From Alphaproteobacteria bacterium (lineage in GTDB: Bacteria; Pseudomonadota; Alphaproteobacteria; JACAEB01), in assembly GCA_024236075.1 (NCBI GenBank), contig JACKLE010000001.1:456932-520931 (forward strand): a DNA stretch of 64,000 nucleotides, read 5' to 3'. How positions within the stretch are numbered: position 1 is the stretch's first letter; each line of letters begins with the position of its first letter. The notes under the pieces are model-generated. The model was not told the DNA's origin. It made no database searches and was given only the letters and a program-made list of their open reading frames with translations. The translations under genes and the position numbers were made by a program. Of the stretch, positions 30,761-39,206 are shown piece by piece.

Positions 30761-31969
30761 GTGCGGGCGGGTGCGCAAAGCCTTGAGAGCCCTGCGCTCG
30801 GCGTGCCCGACGGAGGGCAGCCGCGCTTGCCCTCGCTTCACACGCAGTCCCATGTCTTCCTCGTCGTCGCCATCGCCGGCGTGATGGCGCTGGCGCTCGC
30901 GCTGGCCTTCGGGCTCGGCTATGTGCGCGAGCTCGAGCGCGGGCTCCTCGATCCGCGCGCCGTGCCCAACGAAACCCTCGCCGCGCTCGATCGCGCCGAG
31001 CTCAGGCTCGGGCCGCCCGGCGCGCTCGGCCTCGTCCATCGCTTTCTCGCCGAATCCGATCCGGTGCTGCTCGACGAGCTCGATCAGGCGATCGGGTCCG
31101 GCCACGCAGCGCTTTCGCGTGCGATCGCCGTCGGCGGCGGCCTCATCGAGGATCCGGACGCGCTGCTATGGACCGAGCGCAGCCTCTCGGACGTGGCGAA
31201 GCGGCTGCGCCTCGGCGCCGATGTCGACGCCATGACGGCGAGCGTCTTCGCGGAGGCGGCCTATCGCAGCCTCGCGGCGGAGATCTCCCGCGTCGAGCGG
31301 CGCGAGATGGCGCGGCGCATTCTGTCGCTGCACAAGGTCACGGTGTTTGGCCAGGCGCTCATCGCGGTCGCGCTCCTTTTCGTCGTGGGCATGGCGTTGG
31401 CCTTCGCGACCATCCTGCGCAGATCCGTCCGTGAGCCGATGGATGCGCTGCTGCAGAGCCTCGTGGAGACGGATGCCGACGGCGCGAAGGGCAAGGTCTG
31501 GGGCCTCTCCCGCGACGACGAGTACGGAACGCTCGCGCGCGCGATCGCGCGCTATGCCCGCGACGGGGGCTCGGGCGCCGCCGAGGGGCCGGCGCAGGGC
31601 TCCGCCGTGCGCGACGCGCTGGCGCGGCTCGAGGCGCTTGCGGTCAAGGCGGCACCGCACGGCGAAGCGCAGGTTGCCGGGTCCGACGCGGCGGACCGTT
31701 CCGCCGGTCCCCTTCCCGCTATGCGCGACGCGGTGCGCCGCATCGACGCGCTGCAGGCTGAGATCGCGCGCGTCTCGTCGGGGATCGGCGAGATCGAGGC
31801 GGCCCTCGCGCCCAAGGAGGGCGAATCCTCCGGCGCGCAGGCCGCGCCCGTCGAGGCGGAGGCCGAGCGGGCCGTCGTCACGCTCATCGAGATCATCGAG
31901 AGCGCGAACGGGCTCGCTGCCCGGCTCTCGGCGCTCGCGGACCACGAAACGACGCGCGCCGCCGGCTGA
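30761..31969 (+). CDS. Membrane sensor-like protein lacking an MCP signalling domain
   Basis: A 402-residue protein started by GTG 30761 after a GGGGG tract. It has two membrane segments (VFLVVAIAGVMALALALAFGL near residue 32 and ALIAVALLFVVGMALAFATIL near residue 208) around a helical sensor-size region, then a HAMP-like stretch (RSVREPMDALLQSLVETD, DDEYGTLARAIARYA) and a coiled coil (ALQAEIARVSSGIGEIEAAL). The MCP hairpin and any kinase domain are missing. It is probably a signal-input or structural coiled-coil protein; no partner is visible nearby. Confidence 0.7.
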   Translation: MRAGAQSLESPALGVPDGGQPRLPSLHTQSHVFLVVAIAGVMALALALAFGLGYVRELERGLLDPRAVPNETLAALDRAELRLGPPGALGLVHRFLAESDPVLLDELDQAIGSGHAALSRAIAVGGGLIEDPDALLWTERSLSDVAKRLRLGADVDAMTASVFAEAAYRSLAAEISRVERREMARRILSLHKVTVFGQALIAVALLFVVGMALAFATILRRSVREPMDALLQSLVETDADGAKGKVWGLSRDDEYGTLARAIARYARDGGSGAAEGPAQGSAVRDALARLEALAVKAAPHGEAQVAGSDAADRSAGPLPAMRDAVRRIDALQAEIARVSSGIGEIEAALAPKEGESSGAQAAPVEAEAERAVVTLIEIIESANGLAARLSALADHETTRAAG

Positions 31970-32093
31970 GCCCCGGCTTTGCGACCGCCTTCCGGAATCG
32001 ACGCGTTTCGACCGGTTCTGGTCAATCCTCGTTAACCCTGCGGCCCTATACACGATGACGGACCCCGTCAACGTGAGGTGAGGAGCCGCGCCC

Positions 32094-33113
32094 ATGCGAT
32101 CCGCGAGCCCGACAAAATCGGCCAGGCTGAGCCGCCTCACTGTCGCGCTGTGCCTCGCCATCGCCTTTGTCGGCACGGCGTGCAGCCATACGCCCGCCGA
32201 GGCCGCGCGCTTCGGCTCGACGCCCTCGTTCGGCGCGCCCGAGCCCAAGGCCAAGCCCTATCGCGTCAAGGTCGCCGCGGGCGACACGCTGTGGAGCCTC
32301 GCGCGCCGTCACGACGTCGCGCTGTCGACCCTTGCGAGCGCCAACGGCCTCACGGCGCCCTACGCGCTCAGGGCCGGCCAGACGCTCGAGATTCCCGCCC
32401 CGCCCTCGGTGCGCGTGCGCGAGGGCGAGACGCTCGACCAGATCGCCCGGGCCTATCGCGTCGACCGGGCCGAACTCGCCGAGCTCAATCGTCTGGGCAA
32501 GGACGGAACCATCCGCTCCGGCCAGAGCCTGCTTCTGCCGGACGACGCCGCAAAGCGCCGGCTCGACGGCGTGGCGACCGCCCCGCGCGCCGTGGCCGCC
32601 GCGCCCAGTCCGGCCGCGAAGCCGGCGGCGAAGGCCGCGAAGAGGCAGTTCGAGCCCGCTCCCGCTCCGGCGCGCTATGTCTCCTCCTCGGGCCGCGTCC
32701 CGAGCGGCCAGGAGCGCCCTCTCGCTTGGCCGGTCGAGGGGCGCATCATCTCCACCTTCGGCGCGAAGGACGGCGGCCTCTACAATGACGGCATCAACAT
32801 CGCCGTGGCCACCGGCACGCCCGTGAAGGCGGCCGAGGACGGCGTCGTCGTCTATCACGGCAACGAGCTCCGGGCCTTCGGCAACCTCGTCCTGCTCGAG
32901 CATCCCGGCGGGGTGATCACGGCCTATGCCCACAATTCGCGCCTCAAGGTGCGCAAGGGCGACAAGGTCGCGCGCGGCGACGTCATCGCCTATGCCGGCT
33001 CCAGCGGAACGGTCGCCGAGCCCCAGCTCCACTTCGAGGTGCGCGAGGGGACGAAGGCCAAGGACCCGCTCACCTTCCTCTCGGCGCGGCGCATCCTGGT
33101 GTCGAGCCGCTAG
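32094..33113 (+). CDS. nlpD: NlpD-like LytM-domain lipoprotein with two LysM repeats
   Basis: A 339-residue lipoprotein. The lipobox is VGTAC near residue 30, LysM repeats are at about 55-100 (YRVKVAAGDTLWSLARRHDV) and 103-145 (VRVREGETLDQIARAYRV), and an Ala/Pro linker follows. The C-terminal M23 domain contains LYNDGINIAVATGTPV and LHFEVREGTKA. The zinc motif HxGxD reads NDGIN, so the enzyme site is lost, as in E. coli NlpD, which activates amidases. A role in daughter-cell separation is inferred. Its stop overlaps the opposing ATPase gene by four bases. Confidence 0.9.
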   Translation: MRSASPTKSARLSRLTVALCLAIAFVGTACSHTPAEAARFGSTPSFGAPEPKAKPYRVKVAAGDTLWSLARRHDVALSTLASANGLTAPYALRAGQTLEIPAPPSVRVREGETLDQIARAYRVDRAELAELNRLGKDGTIRSGQSLLLPDDAAKRRLDGVATAPRAVAAAPSPAAKPAAKAAKRQFEPAPAPARYVSSSGRVPSGQERPLAWPVEGRIISTFGAKDGGLYNDGINIAVATGTPVKAAEDGVVVYHGNELRAFGNLVLLEHPGGVITAYAHNSRLKVRKGDKVARGDVIAYAGSSGTVAEPQLHFEVREGTKAKDPLTFLSARRILVSSR

Positions 33114-33985
33114 AGCGCCTTGCCCTTCCGGCCCGCCAGATCCTGCAGGAACTGCCAGGCGACGCGGCCCGACCGCGCGCCGCGCGTCGCGGCCCATTCG
33201 ATGGCCTCGGCCTGCCAGCCGTCGCGCGCGAGGCCGAGCCCGTAATAGGCGACATAGCCCTCGATCATGGCGAGGTAGTCGTCCTGCGCGCAGGCATGGA
33301 AGCCGAGCCAGAGGCCGAAGCGGTCCGACAGCGAGACCTTCTCCTCCACCGCCTCGGATGGATTGATGGCGGTCGAGCGCTCGTTCTCCATCATGTCGCG
33401 GGGCATGAGGTGGCGCCGGTTCGACGTCGCGTAGAAGAGGACGTTCGCCGGTCGGCCGCCGAGCCCGCCCTCGAGCACCGCCTTGAGCGATTTGTAGCTC
33501 GTGTCGTCGCGGTCGAAGGAAAGGTCGTCGCAGAAGAGGAGGCAGCGCCGGTCCGTCTCCCGGGCGAGGGCCATCAGGCGCGGCAGGCTTCCTATGTCCT
33601 CGCGGTGGATCTCGACTAGGGCCGGGCCGGGCGGCGCGACGCGGGCGGCCTCGGCATGCACGGCCTTGACGAGCGAGCTCTTGCCCATGCCGCGCGCGCC
33701 CCACAGGAGGGCGTTGTTCGCGGGCAGGCCCCTGGCGAAGCGCAGCGTGTTGTCGAGGAGGATGTCCCGGACGCGGTCTATTCCCTTGAGGAGCGCGAGC
33801 GGGACCCGCGAGACCGTCGGCACGGGCTCGAGCGCGAAGGCCTCCGCGTTCCAGACGAAGGCGTCCGCCGCGCCCCAGTCGGGCGGGGCGGGGTCCTTCG
33901 GCGCGAGGCGCTCGAGGGCCTCGGCGATCCGAGCGAGAAGCGCCAGGCGCTCTTCCTCGGCCTTGGGTCGGGTGGGCGTGCTCAT
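33110..33985 (-). CDS. DUF815 (AAA-like) ATPase
   Basis: A 291-residue cytoplasmic P-loop ATPase. Walker A is LLWGARGMGKSSLVKAV near residue 90 and Walker B CLLFCDDLSFDRDD near residue 150, followed by the sensor-like VLFYATSNRRHLM and a C-terminal helical lid (SGRVAWQFLQDLAGRKG). The DUF815 family is widespread but uncharacterised. I chose ATG 33985 (MSTPTRPK); upstream codons are open but not conserved. It converges on nlpD with a 4-base overlap, so transcripts of the two would be antisense at their ends. Confidence 0.88.
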   Translation of the reverse strand: MSTPTRPKAEEERLALLARIAEALERLAPKDPAPPDWGAADAFVWNAEAFALEPVPTVSRVPLALLKGIDRVRDILLDNTLRFARGLPANNALLWGARGMGKSSLVKAVHAEAARVAPPGPALVEIHREDIGSLPRLMALARETDRRCLLFCDDLSFDRDDTSYKSLKAVLEGGLGGRPANVLFYATSNRRHLMPRDMMENERSTAINPSEAVEEKVSLSDRFGLWLGFHACAQDDYLAMIEGYVAYYGLGLARDGWQAEAIEWAATRGARSGRVAWQFLQDLAGRKGKAL

Positions 33986-34164
33986 GGCCGGCGGTATTGG
34001 CACGAGAGGGCCGAAAGGGTCAATTCGGCGGCGCGCCGTGCCCGAGGGGCCGAAACGTCCCGCGTTTGCAATCCCTTGGGGCGCCGCTATAGTCGCCGCG
34101 CCGAACGGGACGGCCCCCAAACCGGGCCGAACGACCGCCCGACGCCGGAGGAGCGCCAGCGCCG

Positions 34165-34452
34165 ATGAACGAGAACATCAGCTTTTTCGTGATGATGGCG
34201 GCGATCTTCGCCATCTTCTATTTCATGATCATCCGCCCTCAGAACAAGCGGATGAAAGACCATCGCGACATGGTCGCGAATCTGCGGCGCGGCGACACGG
34301 TGGTCTTCTCCGGCGGCCTCATCGGCAAGATCAAGAAGGTCATGGAGAACGACGAGGCGATCGTCGAGGTCGCGGACGGCGTCCAGCTCAAGATCGTCAA
34401 GCAGTCGGTGACCGAGGTCCGCGCCAAATCCGAGCCGAGCGCGGATCAGTAG
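34165..34452 (+). CDS. yajC: Sec translocase accessory subunit YajC
   Basis: A 95-residue single-pass inner-membrane protein with a short N-terminal tail, one helix (FFVMMAAIFAIFYFMIIRPQ) and the conserved cytoplasmic segment NKRMKDHRDMVANLRRGDTVVFSGGLIGKI split between residues 28 and 60. It forms part of the SecDF-YajC complex. GGAGGAG lies 11 bases before the ATG. It is followed after 42 bases by secD. Confidence 0.96.
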   Translation: MNENISFFVMMAAIFAIFYFMIIRPQNKRMKDHRDMVANLRRGDTVVFSGGLIGKIKKVMENDEAIVEVADGVQLKIVKQSVTEVRAKSEPSADQ

Positions 34453-34494
34453 GCGTAACTTTCGCCCGCACGGGCCCTCACGCGAACGCCGGAC

Positions 34495-36093
34495 ATGCTG
34501 TATTTCGCCCCCTGGAAGATCACGCTCATCGCGCTCGTCTCGGCCATCGGCGTCTTGCTCGCCGCGCCGAACGTCCTGCCCGAGAGCGTGCGCGCGAGCC
34601 TTCCGGGATGGATGCCGGCGCGCACGCTCAATCTCGGCCTCGACCTCCAGGGCGGCTCGTACCTCCTGCTCGAGGTCGAGCTCGAGAAGGCCTATGACGA
34701 GCGCATCGAGGCGCTCGACTACACGATCCGGGACAAGTTCCGCGAGCTGAAGCTCCTGCACAAGCGCGACCGCAAGAGCGGCACGATCACCATCCGCCTC
34801 AACGATCCCGACCGCGCCGACGAGGCGGACGCCGCGCTCTTCAAGCTCTCCCAGCCCGTGGCCGGCCGGTTCGGGGCGGGATCGCGCGACCTCGAGATCG
34901 CCCGCACGGCGCCCGGCGTCATCACCGTATCGCTGTCCGAGCCGGCCAAGGAGGCTATCGCCTCGACCGTGCTCGACCAGTCGCTCGAGATCGTGCGCCG
35001 GCGGATCGACGCGCTCGGGACGCGCGAGCCTTCGATCCAGCGGCAGGGCGAGACGCGCATCATCGTGCAGGTGCCCGGCCTCCAGGATCCCAAGCAGCTC
35101 AAGGACGTCCTCGGCAAGACGGCGAAGATGGATTTCCACCTCGTCGAGAACGACGCAGCTCAGGCCGAGGCGTTTCAGGGGCGCGTGCCGGCCGACAGCC
35201 TGCTCCTGCCGCAGGACAATCCCAACGAGCCGCAGCTCCTCGTCGAGCGGCGCACGCGCCTCTCCGGCGACCGCCTCATCGACGCGCAGCCCGGCTTCGA
35301 CAGCCGCACCAGCGAGCCCATCGTCACCTTCCAGTTCGACACGCAGGGCGCGCGCATCTTCGGCGATCTGTCCTCGCAGAATGTCGGGAAGCGCTTCGCC
35401 ATCGTGCTCGACGGCGAGATCATTTCGGCGCCCACGATCCGCGAGGCAATTCTCGGCGGACGTGGCCAGATTTCCGGGAACTTCACGGTCGAGAGCGCCA
35501 ACGAGCTCGCCATCCTCCTGCGGTCGGGCGCGCTGCCGGCGCCCATGAAGGTGGTCGAGCAGCGCACCGTCGGCGCCGAGCTCGGCAAGGACTCGGTCCA
35601 TGCGGGCGAGGTCGCGGCCGTCATCGGCCTAGCCGCTGTCGTCGTCTTCATGGTCCTGACCTACGGGATCTTCGGCATCTTCGCGGACCTCGCGCTCGCG
35701 GTGAACATCGCGCTCATCGTCGGCGCGCTCTCGCTCCTCCAGGCGACGCTGACTCTGCCCGGCATAGCGGGCATCGTGCTGACGATCGGCATGGCGGTCG
35801 ACGCGAACGTCCTGATCTTCGAGCGCATCCGCGAGGAGCTGTCGGCCGGCAAGTCGCCTGTCAACGCCATCGACGCGGGCTATCGGCGCGCCATGGCGAC
35901 GATCGTCGACGCGAACATCACGACGCTCATCGCCGCGGTCATCCTCTTCTATCTCGGTTCGGGGCCGGTGCGCGGCTTCGCCGTGACGCTCGGTATCGGC
36001 ATCGTCACCTCGGTCTTCACGGCCGTCACGCTGTGCCGCCTCTTCGTCGCCCTGTGGCTCCGCGGCCGGCGTCTCCAGACCGTTCCCATTTGA
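34495..36093 (+). CDS. secD: Protein translocase subunit SecD
   Basis: A 532-residue inner-membrane protein of the RND superfamily that uses proton flow to help pull proteins across the membrane. The N-terminal helix (ITLIALVSAIGVLLAAPNVL) is followed by GLDLQGGSYLLLEV, the periplasmic P1 domain with QFDTQGARIFGDLSSQNVGK and LDGEIISAPTI, and a C-terminal five-helix block with the key IGMAVDANVLIFERIREE. Length agrees with the family. It ends 25 bases before secF. Confidence 0.97.
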   Translation: MLYFAPWKITLIALVSAIGVLLAAPNVLPESVRASLPGWMPARTLNLGLDLQGGSYLLLEVELEKAYDERIEALDYTIRDKFRELKLLHKRDRKSGTITIRLNDPDRADEADAALFKLSQPVAGRFGAGSRDLEIARTAPGVITVSLSEPAKEAIASTVLDQSLEIVRRRIDALGTREPSIQRQGETRIIVQVPGLQDPKQLKDVLGKTAKMDFHLVENDAAQAEAFQGRVPADSLLLPQDNPNEPQLLVERRTRLSGDRLIDAQPGFDSRTSEPIVTFQFDTQGARIFGDLSSQNVGKRFAIVLDGEIISAPTIREAILGGRGQISGNFTVESANELAILLRSGALPAPMKVVEQRTVGAELGKDSVHAGEVAAVIGLAAVVVFMVLTYGIFGIFADLALAVNIALIVGALSLLQATLTLPGIAGIVLTIGMAVDANVLIFERIREELSAGKSPVNAIDAGYRRAMATIVDANITTLIAAVILFYLGSGPVRGFAVTLGIGIVTSVFTAVTLCRLFVALWLRGRRLQTVPI

Positions 36094-36118
36094 CCGGCGT
36101 ACCGAAGGGCCCGATGCC

Positions 36119-37081
36119 GTGCTGAAGCCGCTGCGCCTCATTCCCGACAAGACGAAGATCGGATTCATCCGGCTGCGTCACTTCGCCTACGGCCTGTCCG
36201 GGCTCGGCAACCTCGCGGCCGCCATCGTCTTTCTCACGGTCGGCCTCAATTTCGGCATCGACTTCCGCGGCGGCACGCTCATTCAGATCGCGACGCCGCA
36301 GGCGGCCGACCTCGCGCAGATCCGCGGGGTCGTCAGCAGCCTCGGGCTCGGCGACGTCGCGGTGCAGGGCTTCGGCAAGCCCAACGAGGTCCTGATCCGC
36401 ATCGAGACCCAGAAGGCGACCGCCGAGCTCGACGAGGAAAAGGCTCAGCAGGCCGCGCTCGCCAAGGCCGAAGGCGCGCTCAAGGCCGCGATCCCGGAGG
36501 TCGAGATCCTGCGCGAGGAGGTGGTGGGCCCCAAGGTCTCGGGCGAGCTCGTCCAGGCCGGCATCCTCGCGGTCGTGATCTCGATGATCGCGATGTTCGC
36601 CTATATCTGGTTTCGCTTCGAGTGGCAGTTCTCTGTGGGTGCCGTCGTCGCGCTCGTGCACGACGTCTTCCTCACCATCGGGGTCTTCTCGGTCCTGCAG
36701 CTCGAGTTCAACCTGCAGATCATCGCCGCGCTTCTCACCATCGTCGGCTACTCGATGAACGACACGGTGGTGGTCTTCGACCGCGTGCGCGAGAATCTGC
36801 GCAAGTACAAGAAGATGCCGCTCGAGGAACTCATCGATCTCTCGGTCAACGACACGCTCTCGCGCACGATCATGACCTCGGGCACGACGCTCATTGCCCT
36901 CGTCGCGCTCTACGCCTTCGGCGGCGAGGTCATTCGCGGCTTCACCTTCGCGATGATCTGGGGCATATGCGTCGGGACCTATTCCTCGATCTATGTCGCC
37001 TCGCCGATCCTGCTCGTGCTCGACGTGAAGCGCGATTGGAGCTCGGGCGACACCAAGTCCGCGGGCGTCCGGCTGCAGTAG
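36119..37081 (+). CDS. secF: Protein translocase subunit SecF
   Basis: A 320-residue partner of SecD, started by GTG 36119. It shows LNFGIDFRGGTLIQI after the first helix, the periplasmic domain, and the five C-terminal helices with IVGYSMNDTVVVFDRVREN and MTSGTTLIALVALYAFGG. It acts with SecD and YajC in late steps of protein export. Following it after 28 bases is an Mth938-domain gene that is often co-located with secDF in alphaproteobacteria. Confidence 0.97.
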   Translation: MLKPLRLIPDKTKIGFIRLRHFAYGLSGLGNLAAAIVFLTVGLNFGIDFRGGTLIQIATPQAADLAQIRGVVSSLGLGDVAVQGFGKPNEVLIRIETQKATAELDEEKAQQAALAKAEGALKAAIPEVEILREEVVGPKVSGELVQAGILAVVISMIAMFAYIWFRFEWQFSVGAVVALVHDVFLTIGVFSVLQLEFNLQIIAALLTIVGYSMNDTVVVFDRVRENLRKYKKMPLEELIDLSVNDTLSRTIMTSGTTLIALVALYAFGGEVIRGFTFAMIWGICVGTYSSIYVASPILLVLDVKRDWSSGDTKSAGVRLQ

Positions 37082-37109
37082 CCGGCGCGCGGGAAAGGGG
37101 AGGAGCCCG

Positions 37110-37490
37110 GTGTCGTTCGCGCCCTCGACCTATCCGGGACGCCGCCTGCCGATCGACGCCTATGGCGACGGCGGCTTTCGCGTCGGCGGCGTCTTCCACG
37201 AGGGGGCGCTCCTCCTGCTCCCGTCGGGCGCGACGCGCTGGGCGGTGTCGGGCAATGACGGGCTTGCCGCCGCTCCGCTGGAGGCGCTTCTCGCCGAGGC
37301 GGCGGGGATCGAGCTTCTGATCGTGGGCACGGGCGTCGAGACGCGGCCGCTGCCGGCGGAGATGGCGCGCGCGCTCGAGGCGGGCGGTCTGCGCTTCGAG
37401 GCGATGTCGACGGGTGCGGCGGCGCGCACGTTCAACGTGCTGCTGTCCGAGGACCGCCGCGTCGCAGCGGCGCTCCTCGCCGTCGATTGA
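37110..37490 (+). CDS. Mth938-like domain protein (DUF498 family)
   Basis: A 126-residue cytoplasmic protein started by GTG 37110 after a GGAGGAG. The Mth938/NDUFAF3 fold is shown by RLPIDAYGDGGFRVGGVFHEG, LLIVGTGVETRPLP and FEAMSTGAAARTFNVLLSEDRRVAAALLAV in its usual order. Its mitochondrial relative NDUFAF3 helps assemble complex I, while the bacterial role is unknown. Its position directly after secF recurs in alphaproteobacteria. Confidence 0.9.
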   Translation: MSFAPSTYPGRRLPIDAYGDGGFRVGGVFHEGALLLLPSGATRWAVSGNDGLAAAPLEALLAEAAGIELLIVGTGVETRPLPAEMARALEAGGLRFEAMSTGAAARTFNVLLSEDRRVAAALLAVD

Positions 37491-37498
37491 GACCTTCC

Positions 37499-38203
37499 CT
37501 ATCCGGCGGCGAGCGCCCGGCGGCGGCGGCGCGCGGCATGGCCGAGAAGCGCGAAGGCCGCAATCATGAGCGTCCAGGTCGCGGGCTCGGGAACGACCGA
37601 GGCAACGCGCAGGCCCGCGAATTCGAGCGTGCCGAGGAGCTTTCCGCCCTTGCGCACGTCGAACGTGCCGATGCCTGGACCGAGCGCATTCCAGAGCGCC
37701 GCGTCCGGCAGGCCGGTGTCGGCGAGCGTGCCGAAGGTGTCGTCGCCGAAGATGAACTCGCCAGCGACCGCGTAGTGCGTGCGCCCGATGTCGAAACGGT
37801 AGGGATCGCCGGCCTTGACGAGTATTTCGTCCGCGTAGCTGCGCTTCCTGGCCGCGCCGCCGACCGTGACCTCGACGTAGTTCGCCTTGTCGAGCCCGAA
37901 GTCGAGCGTGCGCCCGCCGACGCGGATCGCGAGCTCGTCGAAGGGATGATCCGCGAAGGAGGAGGGATTGGACCTCGTCGGTCCCTTGCTCTTCAAGGGC
38001 GCGAGGGCGTCGTCGATCTTCAGGATCGCGCTGAAGCGCCGCAGGCTCGTGTCGAAGAGGCCGGCGAGCGAGTCTTCCTTTTTGCTCAGATAGCTGACGG
38101 TCCCGTCGATGCGATAGGTGAGCGTCGTCGCGGCGGCCGGTGCGGCGGCGAAGACGAGCGATGCGAGGGCGAGGCCCGTCGCAGCGGCGAGGGGAAGTCT
38201 CAT
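37499..38203 (-). CDS. PEP-CTERM sorted exported protein
   Basis: A 234-residue protein with a signal peptide (LPLAAATGLALASLVFAAAPAAA) and a C-terminal sorting tripartite signal: VPEPATW, a hydrophobic helix (TLMIAAFALLGHAA) and a cluster of five arginines. This matches the PEP-CTERM motif recognised by exosortase. The middle is beta-rich without a recognised domain (AILKIDDALAPLKSKGP, YVEVTVGGAARKRSYADEI). No exosortase gene is in the window. Convergent with the Mth938 gene, it ends 9 bases away. Confidence 0.85.
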   Translation of the reverse strand: MRLPLAAATGLALASLVFAAAPAAATTLTYRIDGTVSYLSKKEDSLAGLFDTSLRRFSAILKIDDALAPLKSKGPTRSNPSSFADHPFDELAIRVGGRTLDFGLDKANYVEVTVGGAARKRSYADEILVKAGDPYRFDIGRTHYAVAGEFIFGDDTFGTLADTGLPDAALWNALGPGIGTFDVRKGGKLLGTLEFAGLRVASVVPEPATWTLMIAAFALLGHAARRRRRALAAG

Positions 38204-38386
38204 TTCGGCTCTCCTGCCCGCGTGCCGCGTCTGGCGATGCGCCGTCTCGGGACGAAATGTTCCGATTTGACCGGCGAGGCGCGGTGCGGCCGCGTTCGAT
38301 CCCATTTCAGGCAAGCTTTATGCCGTCTATGGTTGCAAGAAACCGTTAACGACGCCGAATGGGCGGAATATGTGCCGAAACGAGAA

Positions 38387-38407
38387 GGGGCCCCGAAACG
38401 GGGCCCC
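38387..38407 (-). terminator. Strong hairpin after the superoxide dismutase gene
   Basis: A perfect 9-bp stem (GGGGCCCCG / CGGGGCCCC) with a 3-base loop lies about 38 bases past the sodB stop. In the minus direction it is followed by TTCTCGTTT, a modest T-rich run, as in an intrinsic terminator. Confidence 0.7.
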
Positions 38408-38445
38408 CGGACGACGTCCGCGAAAGGTTCGGCCGTGAAAAGCCG

Positions 38446-39048
38446 TCAGTGCGCGGCCTTCAGGTTCTTGCTGGCGAAGTCCCAGTTGACGAGCTTGTCG
38501 AGGAAGGTCGCGATGTAGTCGGGCCGGCGGTTCTGGAAGTCGAGATAGTAGGCGTGCTCCCAGACGTCCATTGTGAGGAGCGCCGTCTGGCCATGGGCCA
38601 TCGGCAGATCGGCATTCGGCGTCTTGGTGACCGCGAGCTTGCCCTTGTCGAGGACGAGCCAGGCCCAGCCCGAGCCGAACTGCGTCGCGCCGGCGTTCTT
38701 GAACTCCTCGACGAACTTCTCGGTCGAGCCGAAATCGGCCTTGATCTTGTCCGCGATGTCGCCCTTGGGCGCGCCGCCGCCGCCGGGCTTCATGGAGTTC
38801 CAGTAGAAGGTGTGGTTCCACACCTGGGCCGCGTTGTTGAAGACGCCCGCCTTGGAGCTGTCCTTGGCGCTCTCCAGGATCACGTCCTCGAGAGACTTCT
38901 TGGCGAGCGGCGAGCCGTCGAGAAGCTTGTTGAGATTGGTGACATAGGCCTGGTGGTGCTTGCCATAATGGAAGTCGAGCGTGTTCGACGAGATGTGCGG
39001 CGCCAGCGCGTCGCGCGCGTAGGGGAGCGCCGGGAGTTCGAATGCCAT
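38446..39048 (-). CDS. sodB: Superoxide dismutase, Fe/Mn family
   Basis: A 200-residue enzyme that converts superoxide to hydrogen peroxide and oxygen. Metal ligands are in LDFHYGKHHQAYV, QVWNHTFYWNSMKP and MDVWEHAYYLDFQ, with the usual Asp-Val-Trp-Glu-His context, and the ALPYARDALAPHISSNTLDF start is typical of FeSOD. Metal preference is probably iron but cannot be proven. AAGGAGAG lies about ten bases before the ATG. It has its own terminator and is monocistronic. Confidence 0.96.
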   Translation of the reverse strand: MAFELPALPYARDALAPHISSNTLDFHYGKHHQAYVTNLNKLLDGSPLAKKSLEDVILESAKDSSKAGVFNNAAQVWNHTFYWNSMKPGGGGAPKGDIADKIKADFGSTEKFVEEFKNAGATQFGSGWAWLVLDKGKLAVTKTPNADLPMAHGQTALLTMDVWEHAYYLDFQNRRPDYIATFLDKLVNWDFASKNLKAAH

Positions 39049-39206
39049 GGGGGTCTCTCCTTGAAAGAGCGAAGAGCTGGAAGCCTCGTTCGCGGAATGA
39101 GCCGTCGCGGGGAGGGGGAGCCTAGCAGGGACGGGGCCCTCGGGCGAGCCTCCCTTGGGTGCGAAACGCGTCCGGCCTTCCGACGTTCCATGGGGCGCGA
39201 GCGGCC

